A DNA stretch of 64,000 bases, from assembly GCA_963850095.1 (NCBI GenBank), contig CAWKJX010000014.1, forward strand, positions 186,001-250,000. Direction: 5' to 3'. Below the pieces are notes generated by a model. It was not told the DNA's origin. It saw only the letters and a program-made list of their open reading frames with translations, and searched no databases. Origin of the DNA: Bog-473 sp963850095. GTDB lineage: Bacteria > Actinomycetota > Acidimicrobiia > Acidimicrobiales > RAAP-2. Position 1 is the stretch's first letter, and each line of letters opens with the position of its first letter. The translations under genes and the position numbers were made by a program. This document shows positions 28,600 to 38,265 of this stretch, piece by piece.

Positions 28600-29453
28600 T
28601 GACCGGGACCGGCACCACGTCGACCGGGGCGGTGGTCGACCGCCGCCCACCTCCCGCCATCGGGCCCCGCATCACTCCGCTGGCCCTCCTGGGCGGCCGC
28701 CACGCCTCGCGGGTGCTCGAGCGCAACATTCTGGTCTACCGCCGGTCGTGGATCTTCCTCGTCTCCGGCTTCTTCGAGCCCCTCTTCTACCTCCTCTCCA
28801 TCGGGATCGGCCTCTCCCACCTGGTCGGGCCCATTCCGGTCGACGGCCAGCTGGTGGCCTACACCGCGTTCGTGGCGCCCGGCCTGCTGGCGTCCTCGGC
28901 CATGAACGGCGCCATGATCGACTCGACCTTCCAAATCTTCTTCAAGCTGAAGATCGCCAAGACCTACGACGCCATGCTGGCCACGCCCCTCGGGGTGGGC
29001 GACGTGGCCATCGGCGAGCTGTGCTGGTGCGTCCTGCGGGTCGCGCTGTACTCGAGCGCCTTCCTCGCCATCATGGCCATCCTGGGCTACGTCGTGTCGC
29101 CGTGGGCCGTGCTGTGCTGGCCGGCCGCCATTCTGACCGGCCTGGCCTTCGCCTCGGCCGGCATGGCCGGCACGACCTACATGCGCACCTGGCAGGACTT
29201 CGACATGGTCTCGCTGGCCTTCATCCCCCTCTTCCTCTTCTCGGCCACCTTCTACCCGCTTACGGTGTACCCGGGCTGGCTGCAGGCCGTGGTCCGCTGC
29301 ACGCCGCTCTACCAGGGCGTCGTGCTGGCCCGGGCGGCCGACCTCGGCATCTGGAACCCGGTGCTCCTGGCCCACATCGCCTACCTGGTCGTGATGTCGG
29401 TGGCCGGGGTGCTCATCGCCCGCCGGCGACTGGGCGCGCTGCTCCTGCCGTGA
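28599..29453 (+). CDS. ABC-2 exporter permease, second copy
   Basis: This 284-residue protein is homologous in layout to the preceding permease (ERNILVYRRSWIFLVSGFFEP, VAPGLLASSAMNGAMI, SATFYPLTVYPGWLQAVVRCTPLYQG). Its ATG overlaps the stop of the first permease by one base. Two different permeases beside one ATPase is the arrangement of DrrB/NodJ-type heteromeric exporters. The substrate is not predictable. Transcription could continue into the ParA gene 64 bases downstream. Confidence 0.88.
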   Translation: MTGTGTTSTGAVVDRRPPPAIGPRITPLALLGGRHASRVLERNILVYRRSWIFLVSGFFEPLFYLLSIGIGLSHLVGPIPVDGQLVAYTAFVAPGLLASSAMNGAMIDSTFQIFFKLKIAKTYDAMLATPLGVGDVAIGELCWCVLRVALYSSAFLAIMAILGYVVSPWAVLCWPAAILTGLAFASAGMAGTTYMRTWQDFDMVSLAFIPLFLFSATFYPLTVYPGWLQAVVRCTPLYQGVVLARAADLGIWNPVLLAHIAYLVVMSVAGVLIARRRLGALLLP

Positions 29454-29517
29454 TGGACGGTGCCCGCGGACCGGTACCGTATGGCCGAACTTCCGAGCTC
29501 CAGAGGACTCCGAGGCA

Positions 29518-30099
29518 ATGAACATCGTGGTGAGCAACGTCAAGGGCGGGGTCGGCAAGACGACCACCGCCGTCTACCTGGCCGCCGTGGCGGCGCGGGG
29601 TGCCAAGACACCGGTCGTCCTGGTCGACGCCGACCCCCAGGGCTCGACCGCCGAGTGGTACGAGACCGACCCGCTCGACGGCGTCGAGCTGGTCGAGGGC
29701 CCCTCGGTCCGCACGGTGACCAAGGCCATGGGCCAGGACGGCGCCATCGTCATCGTCGACACCCCGCCGGGGGAGGGGAACGTCGTGCAGGCGGCGCTGG
29801 GCCGGGCGGACGCGGTCGTCATCCCCACCCGGGCCGGCGGGGTCGAGCCCAACCGGGTCGTCACGACCCTGGAGATGACGCCGCGCGACATTCCGGCCGG
29901 CGTGGTCATCTGCTCGGCCCGCATCGGTACCAACGACCTCGAGGCCACCGTCGAGTGGTGGTCCGAGCTCAAGGTGCCGGTGTGGGGCATTGTGCCCGAG
30001 CGGGTCTCCATCGCCAGTGGGCCGTCGGCCCGCCTGTCGAGTGAGGGACTGGAGCACTACGCCAAGGTGCTCAGAAGGGCGACGGCCAAGCCTCGCTGA
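29518..30099 (+). CDS. Orphan ParA/MinD-type ATPase
   Basis: This 193-residue P-loop ATPase has the deviant Walker A KGGVGKTTTA at residues 9-18, VDADPQGSTAEWYE and VDTPPGEGN. It belongs to the small ParA-like group without a DNA-binding extension and without a ParB gene beside it. Such proteins position plasmids, chemoreceptors or other large assemblies on the nucleoid. Its 3' end overlaps the end of the convergent SpoIIE-type gene by 29 bases. Its role here is unknown. Confidence 0.85.
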   Translation: MNIVVSNVKGGVGKTTTAVYLAAVAARGAKTPVVLVDADPQGSTAEWYETDPLDGVELVEGPSVRTVTKAMGQDGAIVIVDTPPGEGNVVQAALGRADAVVIPTRAGGVEPNRVVTTLEMTPRDIPAGVVICSARIGTNDLEATVEWWSELKVPVWGIVPERVSIASGPSARLSSEGLEHYAKVLRRATAKPR

Positions 30100-33000
30100 G
30101 GGTGGCGAGCGGGACGGCGTCGGGCGTCGAGCGCGTCGCCGGGCTCTGCAGGTCGGCGTGGAAGCGGCTGTCGTCCCAGGCCACCGGCGCCTTTCCGTGC
30201 AGCTGGCCGATGAGCTCGGAAAGGAACCAGCGGCGGACGGCCACGCTGGACGGCGATGCGGGCAGCGTGAGCAGCCGCGCCGAGAGCCCGAATTGGTCCG
30301 CCTCGTCCAGCATGGCGTCATAGAGCTCACAGGCCGCCACGGCTCCCGGGGGCAGCTTGAGCGTCCAGTCGAAGGCCTCGATCCTCTGGTCGACGGCGGC
30401 CTGCCACGTCTCGTCCATGCCGGGTCCGAGGCCGTGGAAGCGCGTGCCGATCTCCGACACCAGGACGGCGAGGCGGTCGGGCAGGGCGGGCGCCTCCGGC
30501 GAGGTGGCCGCGCGCTCCTTCATGAGGCGGAGCTCGCGGAACAGCGCCTCGTACTCCTCGCTCGCCTTCTGCAGCTGGGCCACGGGTATGCCGATGAGGT
30601 CGATGGAGACGTGGGAGGAGCCGTCTCACCTCGTGCAGATCGGGATGCGCTATTTCCGTCAGGTCGAACCGGAACGTCCCGTCGGAGACGATGCCGGGCG
30701 CCACCGGGTACACCACCGGAAGCTCGAACCAGACGATCTTCCCGCCCTCCACCGGCTGCACGCCCCAGTTCGAGGCCAGCGTGTTGAAAAGGGTGAGGCC
30801 GCGTCCGGTGGCCGCGTCGAGGCCGTACTCCTTGAGAGCCGGAGTCGACGTGCTGCCGTCGGCCACGTCGACGCGGATGCGGTCGGGCAGGAGGTGGAGC
30901 GTGACGCACATGGGCGTGGCCGCGTGCAGCACGGCGTTGGTCACCAGCTCGGAGGTGAGCAGGGCGGCGCAGCCGGCCACGTCCGCCGGCAGGTTGCGCA
31001 GGTGGGCCGCGACCCAGTGCCGCGCCACAGGGGTGCTTTCCACCACCGGTTCCAGGTGCAGGCTTGACATGCCATCACGAGTCGTACCCATTCGCGGAGC
31101 GGTTATGCGCCCCACGTCGACACCGGTGTAGTTCAGGCACAGCACGACGACGTCGTCGGTGCGGTCCTCCTCGCTCAGCAACGACGCGAAGGCCACGGCG
31201 GGCCGCTCGGGCCACCCGTCGCTCGCAATGGCCATTGCCGTTGCGGCGAGGCGTTCCATGCCGTGCGTGATGAGCTCGCCGCGGCGCTCGATCAGCCCGT
31301 CGGAGTACATGATCAGGGAGTCACCCTGTTCGAGCACGAGCTCGTCACGCGGTCGCGGCGCGCCGCTCAACCCGGCGGCGATGAGGAGCGACTGCTGCAT
31401 GGGGCAGAACGTGGCGTGGCCGTCCGCGCGCACCACCAGGGGCGGCGGGTGACCGGCGTTGCCGAGGACCACCTGCCCGGTCGACGGGTTGATGGTGCCC
31501 ACCACCGCCGTGACGATCCGGTCCTCGACGAGGGTGTCGAAGAGATGGTCGAGCGACGAGAGGACCTCGGTGGGCGACAGGCCGGACACCGCGTAGGCCC
31601 GGATGGCGCTGCGCACCTGTCCCATCAATGCGGCCGCCGGCGCCCCCTTCCCCATGACGTCACCCACGCTGAAGAAGATGGAATCGGGGCCCAGCTCGAA
31701 CACGTCGTACCAGTCGCCCCCGGCGTAGGCGCCGGTGACCCCGGCCTGGTACTCGGCGTCGAGGAGCAGGCCCTCGAGGCGCGGGAGCGAGTCGGGGAGC
31801 ACGGCCCGCTGCAGGACCTCGGCCACCACGTGTTCGCGCTGGAAACGGGTGGCGTTGGAGAGGGCCACGCCGGCCCGGCTGGCCACCTCGGTGGCGAGCG
31901 AGACGTCGTCCGGCTCGAACACCCGGCCCGGCCCGTCGAGGAAGGTCATGACCCCGATGACCTCTCCGTTGGCGGTCAGCGGGACGGAGAGTGCGGTCGA
32001 GAAGCCGAGCGGGTCGGCCTCGGCGTCGGGCACGGCAATGGGGGCCAACTGGGTGCGGCCGGTGCGGTACGCCACCGCGGCCGGTGCATCGGAGTCGAAG
32101 GGGATCGCCTCGGGGTCCGGCGCCGGGGCGATGCCGGCGGCGGCGCCCCGGCCGTGCACGTCGAGACGGACCAGTCCGCTCTCGCCGGGCACCTGGACGA
32201 CGCAGAGGTCGGCGAGGCGCCCCTCCACCAGGGTCATGGTGCGGCGGATGACGGTGGTCGGATCGAGGCTCGAGCTGAGCAGGCGGGTCACTTCCGACAG
32301 GAGGGACAGGCGCTCTCGCCCGGCCTCGGCCGCGCGCAGCGCGTCGCGTTCGTGCTCGAAGAGCTGAGCCCGCTCGAGCGCCTGCGCCGTGAGGCCGGCC
32401 AGCGTCGAGAGAAAACGGAGATCGGGCTCGCCCGGCTCCGGCCGGGCGGCAAAGGCGAGCGAAAGGACACCCAGTGGCCCGACCGTACCGACGAGCGGCT
32501 CGGAGACGACCGTGACCGCCTGGCCCAGGTCGGTCAGCGCGTGCTCGACGACTTCGTCGACGAGGTCGTCGGGGGCCGTGTCGCCGGGGTCGATCGTCGC
32601 CACCGTGGTGCGGCTCTCGGTGAAGGCGGTGCCGGCCCGGCTGCCCTCGAGCGGGACGGTGGATCGGGACAGGAAGGCCGGGTGCCCGCTGCTGGCCACG
32701 CAGGTCAGGGCACGCTCGCCCGTCGAGGGGACGCGGACGATGGCGGATTGGGCGCCCAGCGCGCGGCGGGCGCAGGCGATGGCGGCCTGGGCCACGTCGC
32801 CGGGCGTCGTGGCGGCGGCCAGGGCCGAGCTCAGCTGGTGCAGGTGCAGGCTGCGCTCGAGGCTGACGAACTCGGTGAGCGTGAGCCGTGCCCGCTCGAC
32901 CGCCTGGGCCGCGGTGCCGGTGATGGTGATGAGGAAGGACTGGTCGGGCTGGCCGATGTCGCGGTCCTCGAGCCAGTGCACGACCACGGCGCCGATGGTG

Positions 33001-33782
33001 TGGTCGGAGACAACCATGGGGACGACGGCCAGGGCGCGGAATCGGCTGTGCTCCATGGCGGCCATGAGGTCGGGTCGCTGCCGCCGGAGATCTTCGCGGG
33101 ACTCGGCGAACACCGCCAGGTGGTGGCCGAGGACGGGCCCGTCGTGGCGCAGCGACGAGAGGACGCCGTCGATGGGCTCGTCAGGGTCATAGCCGAAGCG
33201 ACGAAGTGTGCGCAGGCCGCCGTGCTGGCCCAGGACGGCGAAGGTCGCCGCGTCGACCCGCAACTCGTCGCGCAGGGCGGCGAAGACGGCGTCGGCCACC
33301 TGGGATGGATCGGCCGCCGTGGTGAGGGCCCGTGCCATGCTCTGCATGCGCTGGGAGGTCTCGGCGGCCACCCGCCTCCGTCGCTCGTTGCGGGTCTCCG
33401 AACGGGCCGTCCACAGCTGCACGTTGCGCTCGCCGCGCAGGTAGGACATCCACATGGCGATACCGGTGGCCGCCAGTTGCGTCACGACGCGCAGCGTGTG
33501 ATTGAGCTCGCCGTAGCTGTGCGGCGGCGTGCTGATGATGACGGCGAAGAAGGCGGCCAGGAGCCCGACCAGCGCCACGCGCCAGGGGCGCGCGAAGACC
33601 GCGGCGATGAAGGGGCCGATGGCCAGGAACCCGACCATGGAGATGTTGCCGCCCGAGACGGCGAATATGACGGCCACCGCCGACACCCAAACGAGGGCGA
33701 CGAGCGTTGCCGTGTCCTCGGCCCGATCGGCGCGCAGGCGCTTCAGCCTGGCCGGGCGCTCCTCTTCCATCGGTTCGGGCAC
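30071..33782 (-). CDS. Membrane GAF-SpoIIE phosphatase-HATPase regulator (one frameshift)
   Basis: This protein of about 1,237 residues combines the two enzymes of sigma-factor partner switching. It has N-terminal membrane helices (residues about 25-105), three GAF-like domains (about 140-320, 330-500, 520-680), then a PP2C/SpoIIE phosphatase with GGDWYDVF, SVGDVMGKGAPAAALMG, NAGHPPP and MYSDGLIERRG. A HATPase kinase domain follows with an intact N box (SELVTNAVLHA) and GRGLTLFNTLA. A C-terminal domain of unknown role starts around GIPVAQLQKASEEYEALFREL; it is reached by a frame change near 30630-30640. GTG 33782, preceded by GGAGAG, is the likely start; ATG 33770 is an alternative. It faces the STAS-anti-sigma-sigma operon and is likely its signal input. 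Confidence 0.85.
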
Positions 33783-33925
33783 GTTTCTCTCCGGGTTGCC
33801 GCCCGCGATCTGCCGGGACTGAACGCTACGTCTTTTTCGCTGCTGGCTGAATTGTCCCCGGTCCGCCGAGTGTCCCCCGTCCATGGCCGCCGGCCGCCCG
33901 CAATCCCCCGGGTCTGCGCCAGTCC

Positions 33926-33951
33926 CTACCCCCGTGTACGGGGTGTGAAAC
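33926..33951 (-). promoter_or_regulatory. Sigma-B/F-type promoter toward the SpoIIE-type gene
   Basis: Read on the minus strand, GTTTCA (33951-33946) and GGGTAG (33931-33926) are separated by 14 bases. This fits the GTTT-N13-16-GGGTAT form recognised by stress sigma factors of the SigB/SigF group. It lies about 140 bases upstream of the regulator start. Its -35 element is only seven bases from the -35 of the opposite promoter. Confidence 0.55.
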
Positions 33952-33958
33952 GCTGGAG

Positions 33959-33984
33959 GTTTACGTTGGCCGGGCGGGGGCTAT
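33959..33984 (+). promoter_or_regulatory. Sigma-B/F-type promoter toward the STAS-anti-sigma-sigma operon
   Basis: GTTTAC (33959-33964) and GGCTAT (33979-33984) are separated by 14 bases. This matches the SigB/SigF promoter form with one change in the -10. Transcription would start near 33992, about 65 bases before the STAS start. Autoregulation of the sigma operon from such a promoter is the rule for SigB and SigF systems. Confidence 0.6.
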
Positions 33985-34057
33985 AGAACGACTGGCCAAT
34001 CACCATTGCACGGGGTCGGTTCGGCGTCAGATGGCGGTCGGTGACACAGGAGGTCGC

Positions 34058-34396
34058 GTGGACCAGGATTTTCACATCGAAGAGCGGCGGGACGGTGCCA
34101 TTCCCGTCGTCGCCGTGAGCGGGGAGATCGACGTCGCCACCGCGCCACAGCTGCGCGAGTGCCTCCACCACGTGATCGCCGAGGGGGATTCGACCGTCGC
34201 CCTCGACCTGCTGGCGGTGACGTTCCTCGACTCGACCGCGCTCGGTGTCCTGGTCGGGGCGCTGAAGCGCTGCCGGGAGCTGGGTGGGGACCTGCAGCTC
34301 GTGATCGCCGACCCCCGGATCGTCAAGATCTTCGAGATCACCGGACTGACCAACGTCTTCACCATCGACGACTCACTCCAGGGCGCAGGCGCTTGA
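34058..34396 (+). CDS. STAS-domain anti-sigma factor antagonist (RsbV/SpoIIAA-like)
   Basis: This protein of about 112 residues is a single STAS domain that binds and neutralises the anti-sigma factor when unphosphorylated. The phosphorylatable Ser lies in FLDSTALGVLVGA, and VSGEIDVATAPQLRE is the typical first half. GTG 34058 is preferred because AGGAGGT lies directly upstream; an in-frame ATG at 34031 has no such site. It shares one base with the next gene (TGATG). It is the expected target of the divergent SpoIIE phosphatase. Confidence 0.88.
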   Translation: MDQDFHIEERRDGAIPVVAVSGEIDVATAPQLRECLHHVIAEGDSTVALDLLAVTFLDSTALGVLVGALKRCRELGGDLQLVIADPRIVKIFEITGLTNVFTIDDSLQGAGA

Positions 34397-34821
34397 TGGC
34401 CGAGGCGACGGAGCTGCTCGGCGCGGGCGCTCGCATTGAGCTCACGTTCCCGGCGCGCGGCGACCTCATTGTCTTGGCCCGCCTGGTGACCAGCGCCGTG
34501 TCGGCGCGGGCAGGCTTCGACATCGAGGAGCTCGACGACCTCCGGCTGGCCGTGGGCGAGCTGTGCCTGCTCACTCTGCAGGGCAGCGATGCCCGTCACG
34601 GGGATCTGCGACTGGAATTGGTGGTCATGGACGACCACCTCAGCGTCTCGTGCACGCTCGAGCGGGCGGCGGCGGCCGAGGTACCCGGCCCCGACGCCGA
34701 GGAGATCGCGAGGCTCAGCGAGCAGATCCTCGACGCCCTGGTCGATGAGCACGGGCGGGAGCGCCAAGATGGCTCGGTGCGGGCATGGCTCCAGAAGCGG
34801 CGGGGGGGGCATGTCGAGTGA
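34396..34821 (+). CDS. Anti-sigma factor, RsbW-like HATPase with altered N box
   Basis: This 141-residue protein has the position and general pattern of RsbW/SpoIIAB anti-sigma factors (LAVGELCLLTLQG aligns with the N box). The N box of active kinases has the form E-x-x-x-N, but here the Asn position is Leu, and no clear G boxes follow. It may bind the sigma factor without kinase activity, as suggested for some mycobacterial SigF anti-sigma factors. The STAS protein would then be phosphorylated by the HATPase domain of the large divergent regulator. It overlaps the sigma gene by four bases. Confidence 0.75.
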   Translation: MAEATELLGAGARIELTFPARGDLIVLARLVTSAVSARAGFDIEELDDLRLAVGELCLLTLQGSDARHGDLRLELVVMDDHLSVSCTLERAAAAEVPGPDAEEIARLSEQILDALVDEHGRERQDGSVRAWLQKRRGGHVE

Positions 34822-35579
34822 CGGACGGCCGGGAAGTAGATCCCGGGCCGGACTGCGACGCGACGGACGCTGAGCGCCCACCCCTCGACCCGGGAGAACG
34901 AGAAGAGCTGATCAGCGCCAACTTGGGCTTGGCCCGGCAGTTGGCGCGCCGCTTCCTCCACCGGGGCGAGCCCCTCGACGATCTCGAGCAGGTGGCCTCG
35001 GTGGCGCTGGTCAAGTCGGTGGACCGCTACGACCCCTCGCGGGGCGTCGACTTCGCCCCCTTCGCCACCCGGACCATCATCGGCGAGCTCAAGCGGCACT
35101 TCCGGGACAAGGGCTGGGCGGTCCGGGCGAGCCGCCGGGTGCAGGAGCTCTACCTCGAGCTCGGGCACTCCACGGCCACGCTCGTACAGGAGCTGGGCCG
35201 GAACCCCACCGTGGCCGAGCTGGCCGAGGCCACGGGAGCGACCGAGGAGGCGGTGATCGAGGCCATCGAGGCCGGCCAGGGCTACCGCGCCGCATCGATC
35301 GACGCCACCGAGAGCGACGAGGACCCGCTGCTGTCCCGGCTGGGCGAGCACGACGGCGGCTACGCCTCGGTCGAGGACCGGGCCCTGCTGGGGCCCGCCA
35401 TGGCTGCCCTCCCGGTGCGCGAGCAGTCGATTTTGCGCATGCGGTTCGTGGACGGGCTCACCCAGTCGGAGATCGCGGCGGCGGTCGGCGTCAGCCAGAT
35501 GCACGTGTCGCGGCTCCTCACCTCCAGCCTCCAGAAGCTGCGCGAGGGGATCGGTCAGAGCCGAGCCGAGCCCGGCTGA
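34818..35579 (+). CDS. SigB/SigF-family alternative sigma factor
   Basis: This 253-residue group 3 sigma factor has region 2 (QLARRFLHRGEPLDDLEQVA, VDFAPFATRTIIGELKRHFRD), region 3 (RVQELYLELGHSTATLVQEL, NPTVAELAEATG) and region 4 with the helix-turn-helix LTQSEIAAAVGVSQMHVSRLL. The order STAS, anti-sigma, sigma is that of sigB/sigF stress operons. GTG 34818 overlaps the anti-sigma stop (GTGA). A promoter of its own class lies upstream of the operon. It should direct a stress or stationary-phase regulon. Confidence 0.92.
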   Translation: MTDGREVDPGPDCDATDAERPPLDPGEREELISANLGLARQLARRFLHRGEPLDDLEQVASVALVKSVDRYDPSRGVDFAPFATRTIIGELKRHFRDKGWAVRASRRVQELYLELGHSTATLVQELGRNPTVAELAEATGATEEAVIEAIEAGQGYRAASIDATESDEDPLLSRLGEHDGGYASVEDRALLGPAMAALPVREQSILRMRFVDGLTQSEIAAAVGVSQMHVSRLLTSSLQKLREGIGQSRAEPG

Positions 35580-35663
35580 CGACGGTTTCAGTCAGGAGAA
35601 CAGCGCTCGGCCCCCGAAAGGGTGCCTGCGGGTACCTGATCTGGATGAGAACGGAGCAAGATC

Positions 35664-35684
35664 CCGAATATCTGAGCAATTCGG
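35664..35684. promoter_or_regulatory. Small inverted repeat upstream of the permease gene
   Basis: CCGAAT at 35664-35669 and ATTCGG at 35679-35684 form a six-base inverted repeat with nine bases between, about 50 bases before the permease start. It could be an operator. The repeat is short and may be chance. Confidence 0.25.
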
Positions 35685-35736
35685 ACGCGGCTTGAGTAGG
35701 GTGCGGCGAGATTCCTTCGAGAGAACGGGGGCGGCC

Positions 35737-37359
35737 ATGGTGCACCTCGATGCCACGCTGGCGCACGAAAGGGAAGCGGGCGACAAGGGCCTGAAGGAAG
35801 GGGCGCTCGGCTACATCTCCTCGGTCGTGGTGGGCGTGGCCTCCACCGCCCCGGCCTACAGCCTGGCGGCGACGCTCGGCTTCGTCGTCATCGCCATCAA
35901 CGGGTTGCAGGCGCCCATCATCACCATCATCGCCTTCGTGCCCATGCTGTTCATCTCCTACGGCTACAAGGCCTTGAACAACGCGGACCCGGACTGCGGC
36001 ACCACCTTCACCTGGGGGGCGCGCGCCTTCGGCCCGAGAACGGGATGGTGGGGCGGCTGGGGCATCGTCGTGGCGGACATCCTGGTGATGGCCAGCCTGG
36101 CCCAGGTCGCCGCCGACTACGTCTTCCAACTGTTCGGCGCCGACGGCCTGGCCGCCAACGCCACCAGCGGCTGGGTGCTCCTGGTCGGCGTCGGTTGGAT
36201 CGTCGTCATGACGGCGATCTGCTACGTCGGGATCGAGATCTCGGCCAACTTCCAGAAGGTGCTGCTCGGCATCGAGGTCACCATGCTGTTGGTGCTCTCC
36301 GTCGTGGCCCTCGTCAAGGTGGGCTCCGGGCACGCGCCGGTCGGGCACCTCACGCCCTCGTGGACATGGTTCAACCCCTTCGACGTGCCGAGTCCCGAGA
36401 GCTTCATGGTCGGCTTCACCCTCATGCTCTTCATCTATTGGGGGTGGGACACCGCGGTGTCGGTCAACGAGGAGACCAAAGATCGCGACAAGATCCCGGG
36501 CCGCGCCGCGGTCACGTCCACGGTCATATTGCTGGCCACGTACGCCCTGGTCATTGTGTCCACCCAGTCCTATGCCGGCATCGGGACGACGGGGATCGGG
36601 CTGGGAAACCCGGATCACAACGGTGACGTGCTCACGGTGCTCGGGAGCTCCATTTTCGGGACCTCGGGGTTCGGCACCTTCCTGACCAAGCTGCTGGTGC
36701 TGATGGTGTTGAGCTCCGCCGCGGCGTCCACCCAGACGACGATCCTCCCCACGGCGCGGACGACCCTGTCGATGGCCGTGTTCAAGGCCATACCGTCCGC
36801 CTTCGGCAAGATCCACAAGCGCTTTCTCACCCCGACCGTGTCGACGCTCGCCATGGGCGGGGTCTCGATTCTGCTCTACGTGATCATGAACTATGTCTCG
36901 AGCGGCAACGCCGTGATTCAGGACTCCGTCTCGGCTCTGGGGGTGTGGATCGCGTTCTACTACGGGCTGACCGGCCTGTCGTGTGCCTGGTACTACCGCC
37001 GCACGCTGCGGGAGAGCCCGCGCAACCTGTGGTTGCGCGGCATCCTCCCACTGGCCGGCTGGGCCATGCTGTGGTTCGCCATGGGGTGGGCCTTCTGGTA
37101 CTACTGGCAGCCGGTCAACAGCTACACGTCGTGGACCATGCCCGTCACGCACTGGCACATGGGAGGTGTCTTCGTCCTCGACTTCGGAGCGGTCCTCCTC
37201 GGCATTGTGCTGATGTTCACGTACCAGGCGGTGCGTCCCGCCTACTTCCGCGGCGAGGTGCTCAACCGCGACACCCCGACGCGGGTGCCCCAGGACCTCG
37301 GCACCCCGGTCGGGCTGTTCGGCATTGAGCCCCGCGAGGACGCGCCGAGCGCCGGATAG
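35737..37359 (+). CDS. APC-superfamily amino acid/polyamine permease
   Basis: This 540-residue transporter has about 12 helices of the APC fold. GYISSVVVGVASTAPAYSLA is the unwound first helix typical of the family; TTFTWGARAFGPRTGWWGGW and STQTTILPTARTTLSMA are further conserved parts. The likely substrate is an amino acid or amine. ATG 35737 is preferred to the in-frame GTG at 35692 because the hydrophilic N-terminus of relatives begins near there. A strong hairpin follows 81 bases after the stop. Confidence 0.88.
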   Translation: MVHLDATLAHEREAGDKGLKEGALGYISSVVVGVASTAPAYSLAATLGFVVIAINGLQAPIITIIAFVPMLFISYGYKALNNADPDCGTTFTWGARAFGPRTGWWGGWGIVVADILVMASLAQVAADYVFQLFGADGLAANATSGWVLLVGVGWIVVMTAICYVGIEISANFQKVLLGIEVTMLLVLSVVALVKVGSGHAPVGHLTPSWTWFNPFDVPSPESFMVGFTLMLFIYWGWDTAVSVNEETKDRDKIPGRAAVTSTVILLATYALVIVSTQSYAGIGTTGIGLGNPDHNGDVLTVLGSSIFGTSGFGTFLTKLLVLMVLSSAAASTQTTILPTARTTLSMAVFKAIPSAFGKIHKRFLTPTVSTLAMGGVSILLYVIMNYVSSGNAVIQDSVSALGVWIAFYYGLTGLSCAWYYRRTLRESPRNLWLRGILPLAGWAMLWFAMGWAFWYYWQPVNSYTSWTMPVTHWHMGGVFVLDFGAVLLGIVLMFTYQAVRPAYFRGEVLNRDTPTRVPQDLGTPVGLFGIEPREDAPSAG

Positions 37360-37440
37360 GCAGCTCGGCCGCTGGCCCGGCCGGCGGACTGGTCGGGGCA
37401 TGCGGGCGAACGCGTGAGCCCTGCGTTCCACTAGAACCGT

Positions 37441-37466
37441 GGGGGCGGCCGCACCCGGCCGCCCCC
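37441..37466. terminator. Ten-bp GC hairpin after the permease gene
   Basis: GGGGGCGGCC at 37441-37450 pairs perfectly with GGCCGCCCCC at 37457-37466 around a six-base loop. It lies 81 bases after the permease stop and ends 17 bases before the next start, with no T-run. It probably terminates transcription from the permease gene. Confidence 0.65.
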
Positions 37467-37483
37467 GATGCGTTGGAGGCTCC

Positions 37484-38246
37484 ATGACGAAGAGGCTGGA
37501 CGGGACCGTCGCGCTGGTGACCGGCGCCAGCAGCGGCATCGGCGAGGCCACGGCGGCCGCCCTGGCCGGGGAGGGGGCCGCGGTCGCCCTGGTGGCCCGG
37601 CGCAGGGACCGCCTGGAGGCGCTGGCCGAGCGCATCGGCGGGGACGCCAAGACCCTGGTGATAGAGGCGGACATTACCGACCTGGCCCAGGCTCAGGACG
37701 CCGTCGCCGCCACGGTGGGCGAGTTGGGCCGGCTCGACACGCTGGTCAACAACGCCGGCGTGATGCTGCTCGGCCCCATCGTCGACGCGCCGGTCGAGGA
37801 GTGGCAGCGCATGGTCCAGCCTCAACCTGCTGGGACTGTTCTACTGCACCCACGCTGCGCTGCCGCACCTGCTGGCGGCGGCCGAGCACGAGCCACGCTC
37901 GGTGGCCGACGTGGTGAACGTCAGCTCCGTGGCCGGCCGGGTGGCCCGCCTGAACAGCGGCGTGTACAACGCCACCAAACACGGGGTGGGTGCCTTCAGC
38001 GAGTCCCTGCGCCAGGAGGTCACGGCGCGCCACGTGCGGGTGACCATCATTGAGCCGGGGGCGACGGCCACGGAGCTGGCCTTCCACAACCGCCCCGAAA
38101 TCCTGGAGGGCATGGCCCAGACCTTCGGCGGGATCGAGATCATGCAGGCCGAGGACATCGCCGAGAGCATCCGCTACGCGGTGACCCAGCCCCGACGGGT
38201 GGCGGTGAACGAAATCCTCATCCGGCCCACCGAACAGGAACGCTGA
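37484..38246 (+). CDS. Short-chain dehydrogenase/reductase (one frameshift)
   Basis: This is a classical SDR of about 253 residues when corrected. TGASSGIGEAT binds the cofactor, LVNNAGVMLLG follows, and the second part in the next frame has LNLLGLFYCTHAALPHL, VNVSSVAGR and the catalytic YNATK. Dropping one base near 37822 joins the two parts. ATG 37484 has GGAGG six bases upstream. It is followed closely by a P-loop kinase and a second SDR on the same strand. Confidence 0.85.
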
Positions 38247-38265
38247 CATCAGGCGCGTCGCCGTC

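Noticed and set aside
31263..33986. A 907-codon plus-strand frame opposite the SpoIIE-type gene
   Set aside because: It is composed of Gly/Arg/His/Gln-rich shadow sequence with no domains. Long opposite-strand frames are expected in GC-rich genes.
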